Shown here: piece after piece, positions 26,996 through 35,339 of the stretch | Layout of the letters: every line of letters begins with the position of its first letter | Numbering within the stretch: position 1 is the first letter of the stretch | NCBI GenBank assembly: GCA_040222995.1 | Contig: JAVKBW010000046.1 | Coordinates: 434,001-498,000, forward strand | Direction: 5' to 3' | Length of the DNA: 64,000 nt | From: JAVKBW01 sp040222995 | GTDB lineage: Bacteria > Pseudomonadota > Alphaproteobacteria > UBA8366 > Aestuariispiraceae | Notes under the pieces: model-generated | The model's input: only the letters and a program-made list of their open reading frames with translations | Databases searched by the model: none | What the model was told of the DNA's origin: nothing | Position numbers and translations under genes: made by a program

Positions 26996-28624
26996 CTAAA
27001 GCCGGTTGTCGTAGGCCTTGCGGTCGAATTCGGCGGAAATCAGCGTGAACCTATCGGCGTTCAGTGCGTCCTTCAATGCCGACGTCAGGGCGGCGCGGTC
27101 TCGAACGGCAATTCCGTAGCCGCCCATCGCCGTACCGAGCGCGGCGAAGTCGGTTCCGCCGAAATCGACGCCGACATTCTTCAAACCGCGTTGCCGCTGT
27201 TTCAGTTCGATCAGCGCGAGCGAACGGTCGGTAAAGATGACCACAGGCACAGCAAGCCCAAGATCGCGTAATGTCGCAAGCTCGCCAAGAATCATCTCTA
27301 GCCCGGCATCGCCGGTAAAGGCGACAACCGGTAGATCGGGTGCGGCCAGTTTCGCGCCGATGGCCAGCGGCAGGGCGCAGCCCATCGTGCACAGGCCGGT
27401 CGACTGGATAAGTTGACGTTCGGCGAAACACGGCCAGACCTGGCTGAGCAGGATCCGGTGCGCGCCGGAATCCACCGTTGCGATACCGTTGCGGGGCAGG
27501 GCGGCGCGGGCGGCTTCGACGATTGCGGTCGGGCCCCATTCCTCGTTCTGGCCGAAAGCGCCCGACAAGGCTTCCTTTGCCGATGCCGGTTCGCCGCCGG
27601 GCCATGTCGGCGACGGATTGACGCCATCGCGTAAGGCAGCGATGCCGGCCCTGACATTACAGATGAAGCTGAGCGTCGCCTGATGCATGAAATGGTCGTT
27701 CGGCGCGGACGTGATTTCCAGCACATTCTGCCGCGCCGGATCCCAAGGATGCTGCCAGCCTGTGCGCATCTCGATCGGGTCGTAACCGATCAGCATAATG
27801 AGGTCCGCCCGCCGGACCAGCGGCAGCAGATGGGTGTCTGCTATCGGCGACAAGCCGGCCCCGCCGAGCGCCAGTGGATCGTCTTCCGGCAGAATGCCCT
27901 TGGCCTTGTACGAGGCGATCAGCGGGATCGAAAAGTCGCGGCAGAACGCGGCCAGATCGTCGGACGCCTTGTGCTGCAGTACGTCCAGCCCGGCAATGAT
28001 GATCGGGGTTTTTGAGCCAGCCAGCCATTGCCGCGCTGTTTCAAGGTCAGGTCCCTGCGCCGGGGCGACGGGTGACGGTATCGCGTGCCGCTGTACGGTT
28101 GCCTTGCCAAGCGGTTTCCCCTGCCGGGAAATCGGCAGATCGATATGCACCGGGCCGGGCCGGTCGGCCACCGCCAGCGAAACCGCGCGGTCGGCCAGCA
28201 CATCGGCGGCGCCATCGCCCAGCGTGAAAGACCCCTTGGTGATCGGCGCGAACATCGCGCGATGGTCGAAAACCTGATGGTTGTATGACAAAGCCTCTTC
28301 CGGATCGACACAGCCGGTCAGGACGATCATCGGCACCCGATCCTGCTCCGCATTCGCCACCACATTGACGGTATTGGCCGCCCCGGGGCCGAGTGTTGAC
28401 ACCAGAATGGCCGGCGCGCCGGTCATGTGAAAAACGCCTTCCGCCATGAAACCCGCGCCGTTTTCATGCTTGGTCAGGATGAAGCGTATACCGGCTTCCT
28501 CCAGCGCATCGATCATCGCGATGACCTCGCCACCGGGTATACCGAAGGCGTAGCGGCACCCGGCATCGGCCAGACGGCGGGCAATTGCCTGCACCGCCGT
28601 CGGTTCGGATTTCTGGTCGATCAT
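26996..28624 (-). CDS. ThDP-dependent enzyme of the acetolactate synthase family
   Basis: A 542-residue thiamine-diphosphate enzyme with the three-domain layout of acetolactate synthase, benzoylformate decarboxylase and sulfoacetaldehyde acetyltransferase. The activating glutamate is Glu54 in TKHENGAGFMAEG. The ThDP-Mg site begins FTGDAGLEMILGELATL, but the usual GDG is GDA, and the closing NN is TD in VIFTDRSLALIE, so the motif is degenerate. Substrate cannot be named. Position between the CoA-transferase (25 bases) and the desulfinase-like flavoprotein (10 bases) suggests a shared pathway for a sulfur or C3 acid. Catabolic decarboxylase or ligase activity is inferred, not shown. Confidence 0.8.
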   Translation of the reverse strand: MIDQKSEPTAVQAIARRLADAGCRYAFGIPGGEVIAMIDALEEAGIRFILTKHENGAGFMAEGVFHMTGAPAILVSTLGPGAANTVNVVANAEQDRVPMIVLTGCVDPEEALSYNHQVFDHRAMFAPITKGSFTLGDGAADVLADRAVSLAVADRPGPVHIDLPISRQGKPLGKATVQRHAIPSPVAPAQGPDLETARQWLAGSKTPIIIAGLDVLQHKASDDLAAFCRDFSIPLIASYKAKGILPEDDPLALGGAGLSPIADTHLLPLVRRADLIMLIGYDPIEMRTGWQHPWDPARQNVLEITSAPNDHFMHQATLSFICNVRAGIAALRDGVNPSPTWPGGEPASAKEALSGAFGQNEEWGPTAIVEAARAALPRNGIATVDSGAHRILLSQVWPCFAERQLIQSTGLCTMGCALPLAIGAKLAAPDLPVVAFTGDAGLEMILGELATLRDLGLAVPVVIFTDRSLALIELKQRQRGLKNVGVDFGGTDFAALGTAMGGYGIAVRDRAALTSALKDALNADRFTLISAEFDRKAYDNRL

Positions 28625-28634
28625 GTCGGTCTGG

Positions 28635-29849
28635 CTACTCCGCGGCTAAGGGAATCGTCTGCTCCGTCCGGTCTGCATAGCCGTCGCGGGTTTGCGGCAG
28701 CTTGCGATCCAGCAGCCGGGCGGCGATCACCGTCCGCAGTATCTGGGCCGTACCGCCGCCGATCGTGAACATGCGGGCGTCGCGAACGTAGCGTTCGATC
28801 TTTTCGTTTCGCGAGTATCCACGCGCACCGAAAAGCTGCAAGGCGTCATTCGTAACCTTGACCGCCATTTCCGAGGCGAACACCTTCGCCTGGGCCGCCT
28901 GCATGGCGTCGGGAAACGGGTCAGCCGCAGCCGCCGCGCGATGGATCATCAGCCGCGCCGCGTCGATCTGCGTCGCCATGTCGGCCAGCATCCATTGCAG
29001 GCCCTGAAACTCGCAGATCGGCCGCCCGAACTGCTCGCGTTGCTGAACAAAATCGAGCGCCAGATCGTATGCACCGGCCGCAAGGCCCATGGCGATGGTC
29101 GCCGCGCCGACGCGCTGGCTGTTATAGGCTTCCATCAGCCGGCCGAAGCCCTTGGTAAATCCACCTGGCGGTTCCAGCGCCATACCGGCCGGTACGACCA
29201 GATCGTCGAAAAAGACTTCGGTTTCCGGAATGCCGCGCAGGCCCATTGTCGGTTCCCGTGCGCCGATGGTCAGGCCCTTGTCGCCGCGTTGCGCCAGAAA
29301 GCCGCCGATACCCAGCTCCTTGCCATTTTCGTCGAACACCCGGGCGAAGATGACATGCAGCCGCGAAACGCCACCGCCGGTGATCCAGTGCTTCTTGCCG
29401 TTGATAATATAATGATCGCCGCGCCGGTCGGCCCGTGTGGTCATTTCGGTCGCTGCCGAGCCGGCGTCCGGCTCGGTGATGCAGATCGCCGGCTTGTCGC
29501 CGTCCAGCACCAGCCCCGCCGCCAGTTTCTTTTGAGCGTCAGATCCATAGCGCATGACCGCCGCGATGCCGCCCATATTCGCCTCGACGACGATCCGCGC
29601 CGTGACGCCGCAGGCTTTCGCCATTTCCTCGATCACCAGAACGACATCGGCATAAGAGCGGCCATGGCCGCCGTATTCGGTTGGGATGGTCATGCCCATG
29701 AAGCCGGCGTCGGTCAGGCCTTTGACGATATGCCAGGGATAGGCCTCGCTTTTGTCGGTATCTGCGGCGTTCGGGCCGGCAACCTCGGTCGCGAAGCGAC
29801 GGGCGCGGGCCTGAAGGTCTAGCTGTTTGGATGTAAGGGCGGCGTACAT
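28635..29849 (-). CDS. Acyl-CoA dehydrogenase-fold flavoprotein, probable 3-sulfinopropanoyl-CoA desulfinase
   Basis: A 404-residue protein with the full acyl-CoA dehydrogenase fold and FAD site (CITEPDAGSAATEMTT, HWITGGG). Both positions that can hold the catalytic base of true dehydrogenases lack an acid. The helix-G position is Gln245 (NSQRVGA), and the YEGT-type position is Gly365 (TIGGGTAQI). The described 3-sulfinopropanoyl-CoA desulfinase of Advenella mimigardefordensis has Gln and Gly at exactly these places plus an essential Arg84; here Arg85 lies in GVTARIVVEAN. The reaction would give propanoyl-CoA and sulfite. The family III CoA-transferase nearby supports this. It is divergent from a LysR gene. 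An ordinary dehydrogenase is less likely. Confidence 0.8.
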   Translation of the reverse strand: MYAALTSKQLDLQARARRFATEVAGPNAADTDKSEAYPWHIVKGLTDAGFMGMTIPTEYGGHGRSYADVVLVIEEMAKACGVTARIVVEANMGGIAAVMRYGSDAQKKLAAGLVLDGDKPAICITEPDAGSAATEMTTRADRRGDHYIINGKKHWITGGGVSRLHVIFARVFDENGKELGIGGFLAQRGDKGLTIGAREPTMGLRGIPETEVFFDDLVVPAGMALEPPGGFTKGFGRLMEAYNSQRVGAATIAMGLAAGAYDLALDFVQQREQFGRPICEFQGLQWMLADMATQIDAARLMIHRAAAAADPFPDAMQAAQAKVFASEMAVKVTNDALQLFGARGYSRNEKIERYVRDARMFTIGGGTAQILRTVIAARLLDRKLPQTRDGYADRTEQTIPLAAE

Positions 29850-29940
29850 GAGGCTTCTCCTTGTTCACAAGATTGTGAGCCAACCCCTTTCTTCAATCAA
29901 ACGAATTTAATTTATAGTTAAAATCAAATATTCTTATTTT

Positions 29941-30807
29941 ATGAATTTACGGCATCTCGAAACCTTCGTGATTATCGCGGAAACCGGCAGCTTTCAGACG
30001 GCGGCGGACCGGATGCACGTTACCCAGTCAGCGGTCAGCATGCAGATGAAGGCGCTCGAGGTCGATCTCGGCACGGCTCTGTTCGACCGGTCGCGTCGTC
30101 CACCGGCGCTCAGCCCCTCTGGCCGCAGCCTGATCGACCCGGCCCGCGCCTTGCTGGACGCCGCCGCCGATTTCCGGGAAAAGGCGCAAGGCGGCGCCGG
30201 GCTGTTCGGCACCCTCAAACTCGGTGCGATCCCGACCGCAACGACCGGCATTCTGCCCGGCGCGCTGGCGCGGTTGCAGGAAGATCATCCGAAACTTCAG
30301 ATCAGACTGGAATCCGGCCTGTCCCTCGGGCTTGAGGAAAGGGTGGCGTCCGGCGATCTGGATGCCGCCGTGATAACCCTCGCCGGTCGGCAAAGACCGG
30401 GCCTCGACATCCTGCCCATTCGCACGGAACGTCTGGTCGTTGTCGCGAAAGCATCAATCTGTGGCGTTGGCGCGGGCGGTGAGGCGGTGTTGGAACGATT
30501 GCCGTTCATCCGGTTCAACAAGGCGACCGGAATCGGCAAGGTCATCGAACAGCAATTGCAGCGGCTGCAGATCAATGTCCGCGAAACCATGGAGCTGGAT
30601 TCAATTGAGGCGATCCTTGAAATGGTGACCCAGGGTCTGGGTGCAGCCGTCGTTCCGGAATCCAGCCTGCGACCGGATGAAACCTTGTCGAAACTTACCC
30701 TCGGTGACCCGCCGCTGACCCGTGATGTCGCGCTGATCGTTCGCAAGGGCGCCCGGAAGTTTCCGCTGACAAACGAATTGTGGCAGGCGCTCAAGGCGTC
30801 AATCTGA
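29941..30807 (+). CDS. LysR-family transcriptional regulator
   Basis: A 288-residue LysR-type regulator. The N-terminal winged helix-turn-helix reads LRHLETFVIIAETGSFQTAA and HVTQSAVSMQMKALE, and a periplasmic-binding-like effector domain follows (LKLGAIPTATTGILPGAL). It is divergent from the desulfinase-like operon with a 91-base AT-rich gap, the usual arrangement for control of the neighbouring catabolic operon. The ATG at 29941 has no obvious ribosome site but begins the HTH at the normal distance. The 3-prime end overlaps the MFS gene by 17 bases, tail to tail. Confidence 0.92.
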   Translation: MNLRHLETFVIIAETGSFQTAADRMHVTQSAVSMQMKALEVDLGTALFDRSRRPPALSPSGRSLIDPARALLDAAADFREKAQGGAGLFGTLKLGAIPTATTGILPGALARLQEDHPKLQIRLESGLSLGLEERVASGDLDAAVITLAGRQRPGLDILPIRTERLVVVAKASICGVGAGGEAVLERLPFIRFNKATGIGKVIEQQLQRLQINVRETMELDSIEAILEMVTQGLGAAVVPESSLRPDETLSKLTLGDPPLTRDVALIVRKGARKFPLTNELWQALKASI

Positions 30808-32035
30808 GCAGCGATTTTCGTTTCAGGAAAATCGGCGCCCAGACCGCCAGCACGATTGCGCATCCAATAAGCACCGGCAATCGAAGGCCATGATGTTCGG
30901 CGACGGTTCCGATCGACACCGTTCCGATTCCGGCGGCGAGTTGCGCCAGCATGAAATAGGTGCCCATGACCCGTCCGCGAACGGATTCGTCAACCGTCGT
31001 CTGGATGATCGTCATGGTAATCGTGCGCCGCAATTCGGCCGCACAACCGAAGATGACACAGATCGCCGCGGCGACGTAGAGGCTGGTTGTCATCATCAGA
31101 CCTGCAAGCGCCGCGATAACAACCAGGACCCCGAACAGCACAAGGTCGATGCGCACGACGGCGTCCCCCCGATGGGCCAGCCACAGGGCTGAAAGAATCG
31201 CGCCGGCGCCGAAAGCGGACAGGATGGTCGACAGGCCGATTACGCCCTCGTCGAGGATTGTATCGACATAGGCGGGCGCCATGTGGTGGAACCCGGAGGC
31301 GACGATATGCGTGACGAAGTTGAGGGTGAGTAGCCAGGTCAGTACCGGGTTTTGGAACAGATACAAAATGCCGTGCTTGATGTCCGCCATATAGGACAGG
31401 CCGGAGGCGTCCGGTTGTTTGTAGGTGTCCGGCGTTTTCAAAAGCAGAAAGGAAACCACCAGCAACAGATATCCTGCCGCATTGACAGCGAACGCCGTCT
31501 CGATTCCGTAGCCGAGAATGATCCAACCGGCCAATGCCGGTCCGGCGAAGATGGCGAGCTGCGTGTAGGAAGACGAAACGGCGATGGCCGACGACAAGGC
31601 CTTGGGCGCGATGAATCGCGGCAGGGTGCCGAACATCGCCGGCACCATGAAACTGATGATCACGCCATGTGCCAGCGTCAGCACCGCCAGCGGCAGGATG
31701 GTGAGCCAACCGGTCAGCGCCGCCGTTACCAGCACCACCGATTGGATCAGCGCCAGGCTGCTGGTGATGATCATGATCCGGTGGCGGTCGTAGCGATCGG
31801 CTAGCGCCCCGGCGAAAGGCATCAGCACGATATTCGGCAGGATATCCATGAGGCCGATGACGGCCAGCCATAGCGTCGATCCGGTCAGTTGCCAGGCCAG
31901 CCATTCGACCGCGACAAGCTGAACGAAAAAGCTGATCCAGGACGCAATAGCGCCGACGGAATACACCCGGAAATTCCGGTCCGCGTAGGCGCGCCCAATC
32001 CCGCCGAGTTTGGTGTTGGGTTCTTTTGTCGTCAT
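30791..32035 (-). CDS. MFS transporter (EntS-like exporter)
   Basis: A major facilitator superfamily transporter of about 414 residues with twelve predicted helices, closest in pattern to the EntS/multidrug exporter group. The loop 2-3 signature is GALADRYDRHRIMIITSS, and a second half-motif reads DESVRGRVMGTYFM. The ATG at 32035 (GGCGGATCTGGC upstream) precedes the natural N-terminus TTKEPNTKLGG; an in-frame start at 32080 would add 15 unlikely residues. The substrate is unknown. The AraC-type regulator gene ends 60 bases upstream and the two may be co-transcribed. Confidence 0.87.
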   Translation of the reverse strand: MTTKEPNTKLGGIGRAYADRNFRVYSVGAIASWISFFVQLVAVEWLAWQLTGSTLWLAVIGLMDILPNIVLMPFAGALADRYDRHRIMIITSSLALIQSVVLVTAALTGWLTILPLAVLTLAHGVIISFMVPAMFGTLPRFIAPKALSSAIAVSSSYTQLAIFAGPALAGWIILGYGIETAFAVNAAGYLLLVVSFLLLKTPDTYKQPDASGLSYMADIKHGILYLFQNPVLTWLLTLNFVTHIVASGFHHMAPAYVDTILDEGVIGLSTILSAFGAGAILSALWLAHRGDAVVRIDLVLFGVLVVIAALAGLMMTTSLYVAAAICVIFGCAAELRRTITMTIIQTTVDESVRGRVMGTYFMLAQLAAGIGTVSIGTVAEHHGLRLPVLIGCAIVLAVWAPIFLKRKSLLRLTP

Positions 32036-32095
32036 GCCAGATCCGCCGAACGAAAGGTGTCGGCTGAACCATAGCGCCACATGACGAACGATACT

Positions 32096-33058
32096 TCAGT
32101 CGAATTGCGGTTCTTGCGATAGAGGTGCCGTCGGTAAGCGCAGATGTATCGTCACGCCGTCCTCCGCCCTGATGGCGCCCGTTATACCGGGGGGATAGAG
32201 CTCATAGCTCCATCTGAAGTCCAATCCCTCGTCTTCCAATACCCGCCAGCCGCAGGTCAGCCATTCCCAGCAAGCCAGCAATTCCTGGTTCGAGCAGGTC
32301 ACCGTCAGCTTGGCGTATCGCCCGGTCGGTATCGTCTGGATGCTGACGATATCGTCCTCTTCGATATTTTGGGGAACAGGTATACAGGCGTCGTACATGC
32401 AATATGCCATCGGCGTGAATCGACGGTTGTCCGGGCAGAGACCGATTCGCAGCAGGTCGCCCGACGGCAATCCGATGCGGCCGGCCCATTCGGCCAGATC
32501 GGCGAAGGCCTGTGGAATGCGTCCCGATTGCCGCAGGTAAGGGCCAAAACACCTTATATAGGCAACCCGCTGGGCGGGAACGGTTTCAACAGCAACGCTT
32601 TTCGAAATGAAGGCTTCGGAAAAGGGCGCAATCGGGAACGGATCGCCTGTCTGTCGCTGAAACCCCGCCAACCCCAGCCGCTTGATCTCTCTGGGCGACC
32701 GCCCGAAACGGCCACGGACCGCCTGGGAGAATGACTGGGACGAGGAGAACCCCGCGTTCAACGCAACCGATGTGATTGGATCGGTGCTGAGGGAAAGCAT
32801 CCGTGCGGCGCGTTCCAGCCGCACCCGCCAGACATACTGTATCGGCGTCTGTCCGAAGTAAGAATTAAACATCCGGCAGAAATGGTATTTCGACAGGCAG
32901 GCGACGGATGCCATGGAATCGAGTGTAACCGGGTCTTCCAGCGACCCATGCAGATGGGTCACCAGCCGGTTCATTCGGCGTCTTGCAAGAACTGCTGCTG
33001 TTGTCATGCCCCGATACGCTTCCTTCCGGCCGCTATCTTCGCCGAGTCGGTTTGCCAA
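32096..33058 (-). CDS. AraC-family regulator with GyrI-like effector domain
   Basis: A 320-residue regulator with an N-terminal AraC double helix-turn-helix (about residues 30-130, LSKYHFCRMFNSYFGQTPIQYV and GFSSSQSFSQAVRGRFGRSP). A C-terminal GyrI/SOUL-like ligand domain follows (about 155-310, VETVPAQRVAYIRCFGPY, IPTGRYAKLTVTC). This Rob/SoxS-like order often controls multidrug export, and the MFS gene lies directly downstream. The first methionine is used here; an alternative ATG at 33007 would remove 17 residues ahead of the domain. Confidence 0.88.
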   Translation of the reverse strand: MANRLGEDSGRKEAYRGMTTAAVLARRRMNRLVTHLHGSLEDPVTLDSMASVACLSKYHFCRMFNSYFGQTPIQYVWRVRLERAARMLSLSTDPITSVALNAGFSSSQSFSQAVRGRFGRSPREIKRLGLAGFQRQTGDPFPIAPFSEAFISKSVAVETVPAQRVAYIRCFGPYLRQSGRIPQAFADLAEWAGRIGLPSGDLLRIGLCPDNRRFTPMAYCMYDACIPVPQNIEEDDIVSIQTIPTGRYAKLTVTCSNQELLACWEWLTCGWRVLEDEGLDFRWSYELYPPGITGAIRAEDGVTIHLRLPTAPLSQEPQFD

Positions 33059-33082
33059 GAAAAGCCGGCGCTGGCTGAAACC

Positions 33083-34252
33083 CTATTCGTCCAGCAGATA
33101 CTCGGAGCGATTGTCGGTCAGGGTCTTCAGAAACGCGACGAGGGCGTCGATGCGCTGGTCGTCAAGGGCCGGACCGTGTTCCAGTTCCGTCAGCGACAGG
33201 GTGCCATCCACTTCCGGCGGATCCCAGGGTTTGCCTGTTTCCGGGTTGATCTGACCGTGGTCGCCGCGGGTGTTGTACTTGTTGTAGAACACGATTGCCG
33301 TTCGCAGGTCGTTGAATACGCCGTTGTGCATGTACGGGCCTGTGACGGCGACGTTACGCAATGTCGGGACCTTGAACTTGGCTTTCTCAGCCGGGTCGAC
33401 CACCGCCGGGTTGTTCAGCAGTCCGGGATCCGGTTCAGTCGGATCGATACCGTTCGCAGCGCGGGCCGACGGATTAATCGGAATGCCTATATTGTGATAT
33501 TTGTAGTTTGTGAATGTCTCGTCTGTCGCGACCTGAGACGTGCGCAACTGGTGGCACTTGTTGCAGTTCGTGAACTGTTGCGAGAAGAATAGAACGCGGC
33601 CCAGCTCTTCCATGTCCGTCAGTTTTTCCTCGCCGCGCAGGTAGCGGTCGTACTTCGAATCGAACGGCGAAAAGAAGGGCGTGCGTTCGAAGGCGGCGAT
33701 GCTTTCGGTCATTGTCGCATAGGTCATGTCGCTGTCTTCCATCACGCCCTCGCCGAACAGGGTTTCGAAGCTTTCCACATAGGCCGCGTTTTCGCGTAGC
33801 CGATCGATAACGGCGGTCTTGTCGGGCATGCCCATTTCAATCGGGTTCAGCGGCGGCCCGCCTGCCTGGCCTTCAAGATCGGGCTCGCGCCCGTCCAGAA
33901 ACAGGCCGCCGACATAGGCCCCGTCTTCGGCCTTGTGAAAGACCGGTGAATACCTTGCATACATCGCCGTTGGCGTGTTGCGGTCACCGAGCGACATACT
34001 GTCATCGCCCAGTGAAACAGATTTTCCCGCCACCGTTTCCCTGACATCAGTAAAAGCGAAGTCGGGATCGTGACAGGTCGCGCAGGCCTGCGTCCTGTTC
34101 TTCGACAGATTGGTATCGAAAAACAGGGCTTCTCCCAAATATTCGATACTTTGGTAGGATGCCGAGTCGTCCGCGCTTGCCGAAAAGGTTCCTGTTGCCG
34201 CCATGCCGGCGAAGGCAGCGACCGCGACCCAAAAGCGAATACTGTAAATCAT
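33083..34252 (-). CDS. MauG/CcpA-like dihaem cytochrome c peroxidase family protein
   Basis: A 389-residue periplasmic dihaem protein. A signal peptide (IRFWVAVAAFAGMAATGTFSA) is followed by two haem c sites, C57-x-x-C60-H61 (CATCH) and C230-x-x-C233-H234 (CNKCH), and a conserved MHNG (PYMHNG) near residue 308 that could supply a Met ligand. Layout fits bacterial cytochrome c peroxidase and MauG. No methylamine dehydrogenase genes lie nearby, so MauG activity is not assumed; peroxide reduction is the default. The gene stands alone, 24 bases past the start of the AraC gene. Confidence 0.88.
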   Translation of the reverse strand: MIYSIRFWVAVAAFAGMAATGTFSASADDSASYQSIEYLGEALFFDTNLSKNRTQACATCHDPDFAFTDVRETVAGKSVSLGDDSMSLGDRNTPTAMYARYSPVFHKAEDGAYVGGLFLDGREPDLEGQAGGPPLNPIEMGMPDKTAVIDRLRENAAYVESFETLFGEGVMEDSDMTYATMTESIAAFERTPFFSPFDSKYDRYLRGEEKLTDMEELGRVLFFSQQFTNCNKCHQLRTSQVATDETFTNYKYHNIGIPINPSARAANGIDPTEPDPGLLNNPAVVDPAEKAKFKVPTLRNVAVTGPYMHNGVFNDLRTAIVFYNKYNTRGDHGQINPETGKPWDPPEVDGTLSLTELEHGPALDDQRIDALVAFLKTLTDNRSEYLLDE

Positions 34253-34434
34253 CGGTTCTTCTTGCGATTAGTTTTTGCGTCGACTTGTCCGGATGCTGTT
34301 TGCTTCAATCCAGGTAAGTGCGAATGCGACACGTTTTCGTAAACACCAGATGGAAGTCCTTGATCAAGGTCAATAGTGTGGAAAAAGGGCTGGCAATGAA
34401 GAAAAACAGGAAAGGCAATCGCCGCAATGTGAAA

Positions 34435-34457
34435 GGGCGGCATCGTCGATGCCGCCC
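34435..34457 (-). terminator. Intrinsic terminator after FAH-family hydrolase gene
   Basis: GGGCGGCAT and ATGCCGCCC form a perfect nine-base stem (eleven if the loop closes) 27 bases past the hydrolase stop. On the minus strand it runs into CCCTTTCACATT. The T-tract is modest, so termination efficiency is uncertain. The rest of 34253-34483 shows no gene. Confidence 0.65.
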
Positions 34458-34483
34458 TGTTGAAACCGATCGCTGATCGCCGT

Positions 34484-35170
34484 TTAAATGACGGTGACGA
34501 CCATGCTGCCGAGACCGGCGATGGATGCTTCCAGCCTGTCGCCTTTGACGACCGGGCCGACGCCGGACGGCGTGCCGGACAGAATGACGTCGCCGCCGGT
34601 CAGTTCAAAATACTCTGATAGGTAGTTGATCATTTCCGGCACCTTCCAGATCATCTGGTTCAGGTCGCCTTCCTGTTTCAGGTCGCCGTTGACCTTCAGT
34701 TCGACCCGGCCGCTGTCGGGATGGCCGACTTCCGAAACCGGGTGGACCGGGCCGACAGGCGCCGACCGCTCGAACGCCTTGCCGATTTCCCAGGGGCGGC
34801 CGGCCTTCTTGGCCTCGCCCTGCAGGTCGCGCCGCGTCATGTCGAGCGCCAGCGCATAGCCGAAAACATGATCCAGCGCGTTTTCCAGCGGAATATTGGC
34901 GCCGCCGGACTTCAGCGCGACCGCCATTTCCATTTCGTGATGCACATCGCTGGAATGCGGCGGATACGGAAACTGCCCCGAAGGGTCCAGATTGTTCGAG
35001 TTCTTCTGGAAGAAAAACGGAGCTTCCCGGTTCGGGTCGCCGCCCATTTCCACCGTGTGCGCCGCATAATTTCGGCCAATGCAGTAGATCCGCCTCACAG
35101 GAAAAAGCTTGTCTGTTCCCGCAACCGGAATGCCGACTTGCGGTGGCGTGTCTATTACATATTGAGACAT
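34484..35170 (-). CDS. Fumarylacetoacetate hydrolase-family protein
   Basis: A 228-residue FAH-fold enzyme. The metal site is recognisable as HHEMEMAVAL (E-x-E), and YALALDMTRRDLQ and GDVILSGTPSGVGPV are the family's closing blocks. Relatives hydrolyse acylpyruvates and fumarylpyruvate or decarboxylate oxaloacetate-like acids. NMTRR-type residues suggest a fumarylpyruvate or acylpyruvate hydrolase-like member, but no substrate is claimed. It is divergent from the GntR/FCD regulator across a 169-base region with operator-like repeats, so it is likely under that regulator. Confidence 0.88.
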   Translation of the reverse strand: MSQYVIDTPPQVGIPVAGTDKLFPVRRIYCIGRNYAAHTVEMGGDPNREAPFFFQKNSNNLDPSGQFPYPPHSSDVHHEMEMAVALKSGGANIPLENALDHVFGYALALDMTRRDLQGEAKKAGRPWEIGKAFERSAPVGPVHPVSEVGHPDSGRVELKVNGDLKQEGDLNQMIWKVPEMINYLSEYFELTGGDVILSGTPSGVGPVVKGDRLEASIAGLGSMVVTVI

Positions 35171-35296
35171 TCGAAATCCCCCTGTCTTGCCGCAGCAATG
35201 AATTTATCTGTTATCCGTACACAATAGATCAATAGCAACCAATTCTATATATCATAGGAAAAATCATTGCTTTACGTGATTGATCCGCTTTTAATA

Positions 35297-35328
35297 GACC
35301 AATTAGCCGGTAATTGGTCAACCAATTA
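35297..35328. promoter_or_regulatory. FadR/VanR-type operator array
   Basis: GACCAATTA (35297-35305) and TAATTGGTC (35311-35319) form a perfect inverted repeat. TAATTGGT (35311-35318) pairs again with ACCAATTA (35321-35328), giving ATTGGTCAACCAAT. That core matches the TTGGTnnACCAA pattern typical of FCD-class GntR regulators. A further half-site AACCAATT lies near 35237. The array touches the ribosome site of the GntR gene, so autoregulation together with control of the divergent hydrolase is likely. Confidence 0.6.
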
Positions 35329-35339
35329 GAGGATGATTC

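Noticed and set aside
28635..29849. Glutaryl-CoA dehydrogenase
   Set aside because: That enzyme needs a catalytic glutamate; here the positions are Gln245 and Gly365, which match the desulfinase pattern better.
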